From NCBI GenBank assembly GCA_007133995.1, contig SLLP01000241.1:1-6325 (forward strand): DNA of 6,325 nucleotides, in the 5' to 3' direction. Below are positions 5,968 through 6,325 of this stretch, in pieces (position 1 is the stretch's first letter; each line of letters begins with the position of its first letter). Under the pieces are notes generated by a model. The model searched no databases and had not been told where the DNA came from. It saw only the letters and a list, made by a program, of their open reading frames with translations. Position numbers and translations under genes: made by a program. The stretch comes from Balneolales bacterium. Lineage in GTDB: Bacteria > Bacteroidota > Rhodothermia > Balneolales > Natronogracilivirgulaceae.

Positions 5968-6325
5968 ATGCAGCGATCATGGAACATAAAGCTCATTACA
6001 GTGGTTACAATATTGTCGCTTGATTTTTTTGCGGGCACAGTGTTAGCAGAAGTCAACGGACATGACAAAGGTCTGAAATCCCGGATTCCGGAAAGCGGAC
6101 CGTACAGCTTTGAATTTAGAAACCAACCGCTTGATCGTGCGCTTTTTATCATATCGGGGCGCACCGGTGCAGAGTTTATTTATGAACCGCACATCACAAA
6201 TGGCATCATGGTGACATCGGTTTTCAGAGAGCAGGAGCTGCGTGTCATCCTGAATGAGTTGCTTGGCGAATTTGGACTTGAAGCGAGGCGAATCAGAACG
6301 GGAATGTATGTAATTCGGTATTCCA
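5968..6325 (+). CDS. STN-domain outer-membrane receptor, probably TonB-dependent/SusC-like (partial, N-terminus only)
   Basis: The frame opens at ATG 5968 and runs 119 codons to the window edge without a stop. Residues 1-27 form a signal peptide (WNIK then LITVVTILSLDFFAG, likely cleavage after VLA before E). Residues about 46-118 form an STN (secretin and TonB N-terminus) domain: YSFEFRNQPLDRALFIIS, GAEFIYEPHI, VFREQELRVILNELL, and FGLEARRIRTGMYVIRY. In TonB-dependent transducers this domain sits in the periplasm and contacts the FecR C-terminus. The position after a sigma/FecR pair makes a TonB-dependent or SusC/RagA-type receptor much likelier than a secretin, but the plug and barrel are outside the window and the substrate cannot be told. 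No Shine-Dalgarno sequence is visible. The 156-nt gap from fecR allows separate transcription. Confidence 0.82.
   Translation, partial: MQRSWNIKLITVVTILSLDFFAGTVLAEVNGHDKGLKSRIPESGPYSFEFRNQPLDRALFIISGRTGAEFIYEPHITNGIMVTSVFREQELRVILNELLGEFGLEARRIRTGMYVIRYS

Noticed and set aside
5919..6164. 81-codon open frame on the minus strand near the right end
   Set aside because: It is antisense to the STN-domain gene and shows no domain or promoter.
1..6325. tRNA, rRNA, CRISPR array, insertion sequence or prophage signs
   Set aside because: No cloverleaf, regularly spaced repeats, transposase motifs or terminal inverted repeats were seen on either strand.

Overview
The window looks like chromosomal DNA from a Gram-negative bacterium of the Bacteroidota/Balneolota/Rhodothermota (FCB) lineage. 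The grounds are an ECF sigma factor followed by a FecR-type anti-sigma factor and an STN-domain receptor (a typical outer-membrane signalling arrangement in that group), a secreted protein of the family usually mislabelled 'asparagine synthetase B' in Bacteroidota genomes, and no convincing Shine-Dalgarno sequence before any of the six genes. Base composition looks close to 50% GC by eye. Balneolota is my best guess within the group, but this is inference; no 16S or other marker is present.

Left half (1-3844, minus strand): a probable three-gene operon, read right to left. It consists of a Maf-family nucleotide pyrophosphatase (3844-3152), a secreted TPR-repeat protein (3110-1095) and a secreted GATase-like protein cut by the left window edge (1051-1). 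The gaps are about 41 nt and 43 nt. Maf is a cytoplasmic housekeeping enzyme; the other two carry signal peptides and probably act in the periplasm or at the envelope.

Middle (3845-4154): a 310-base divergent intergenic region. It holds a partial Bacteroidota-type promoter motif for the maf side, a set of interlaced inverted repeats at 3968-4014, and a pair of AACCGGT repeats just before the sigma factor start codon.

Right half (4155-6325, plus strand): an ECF sigma factor (4155-4721), a FecR-like anti-sigma factor (4723-5811) one base after it, a 156-base gap, and the first 119 codons of a protein with a signal peptide and an STN domain (5968 to the window edge), most likely a TonB-dependent/SusC-like receptor. 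The expected circuit is that the receptor binds its ligand, its periplasmic STN domain contacts the C-terminal domain of FecR, and the sigma factor is released to transcribe the receptor locus. The substrate is not visible in this window.

The system is of a known type. The less ordinary details are the interlaced dyads in the sigma factor leader, a four-copy hexapeptide tandem repeat in the cytoplasmic linker of FecR, the near-collinear similarity between the FecR C-terminus and the receptor STN domain, and an insertion in Maf.
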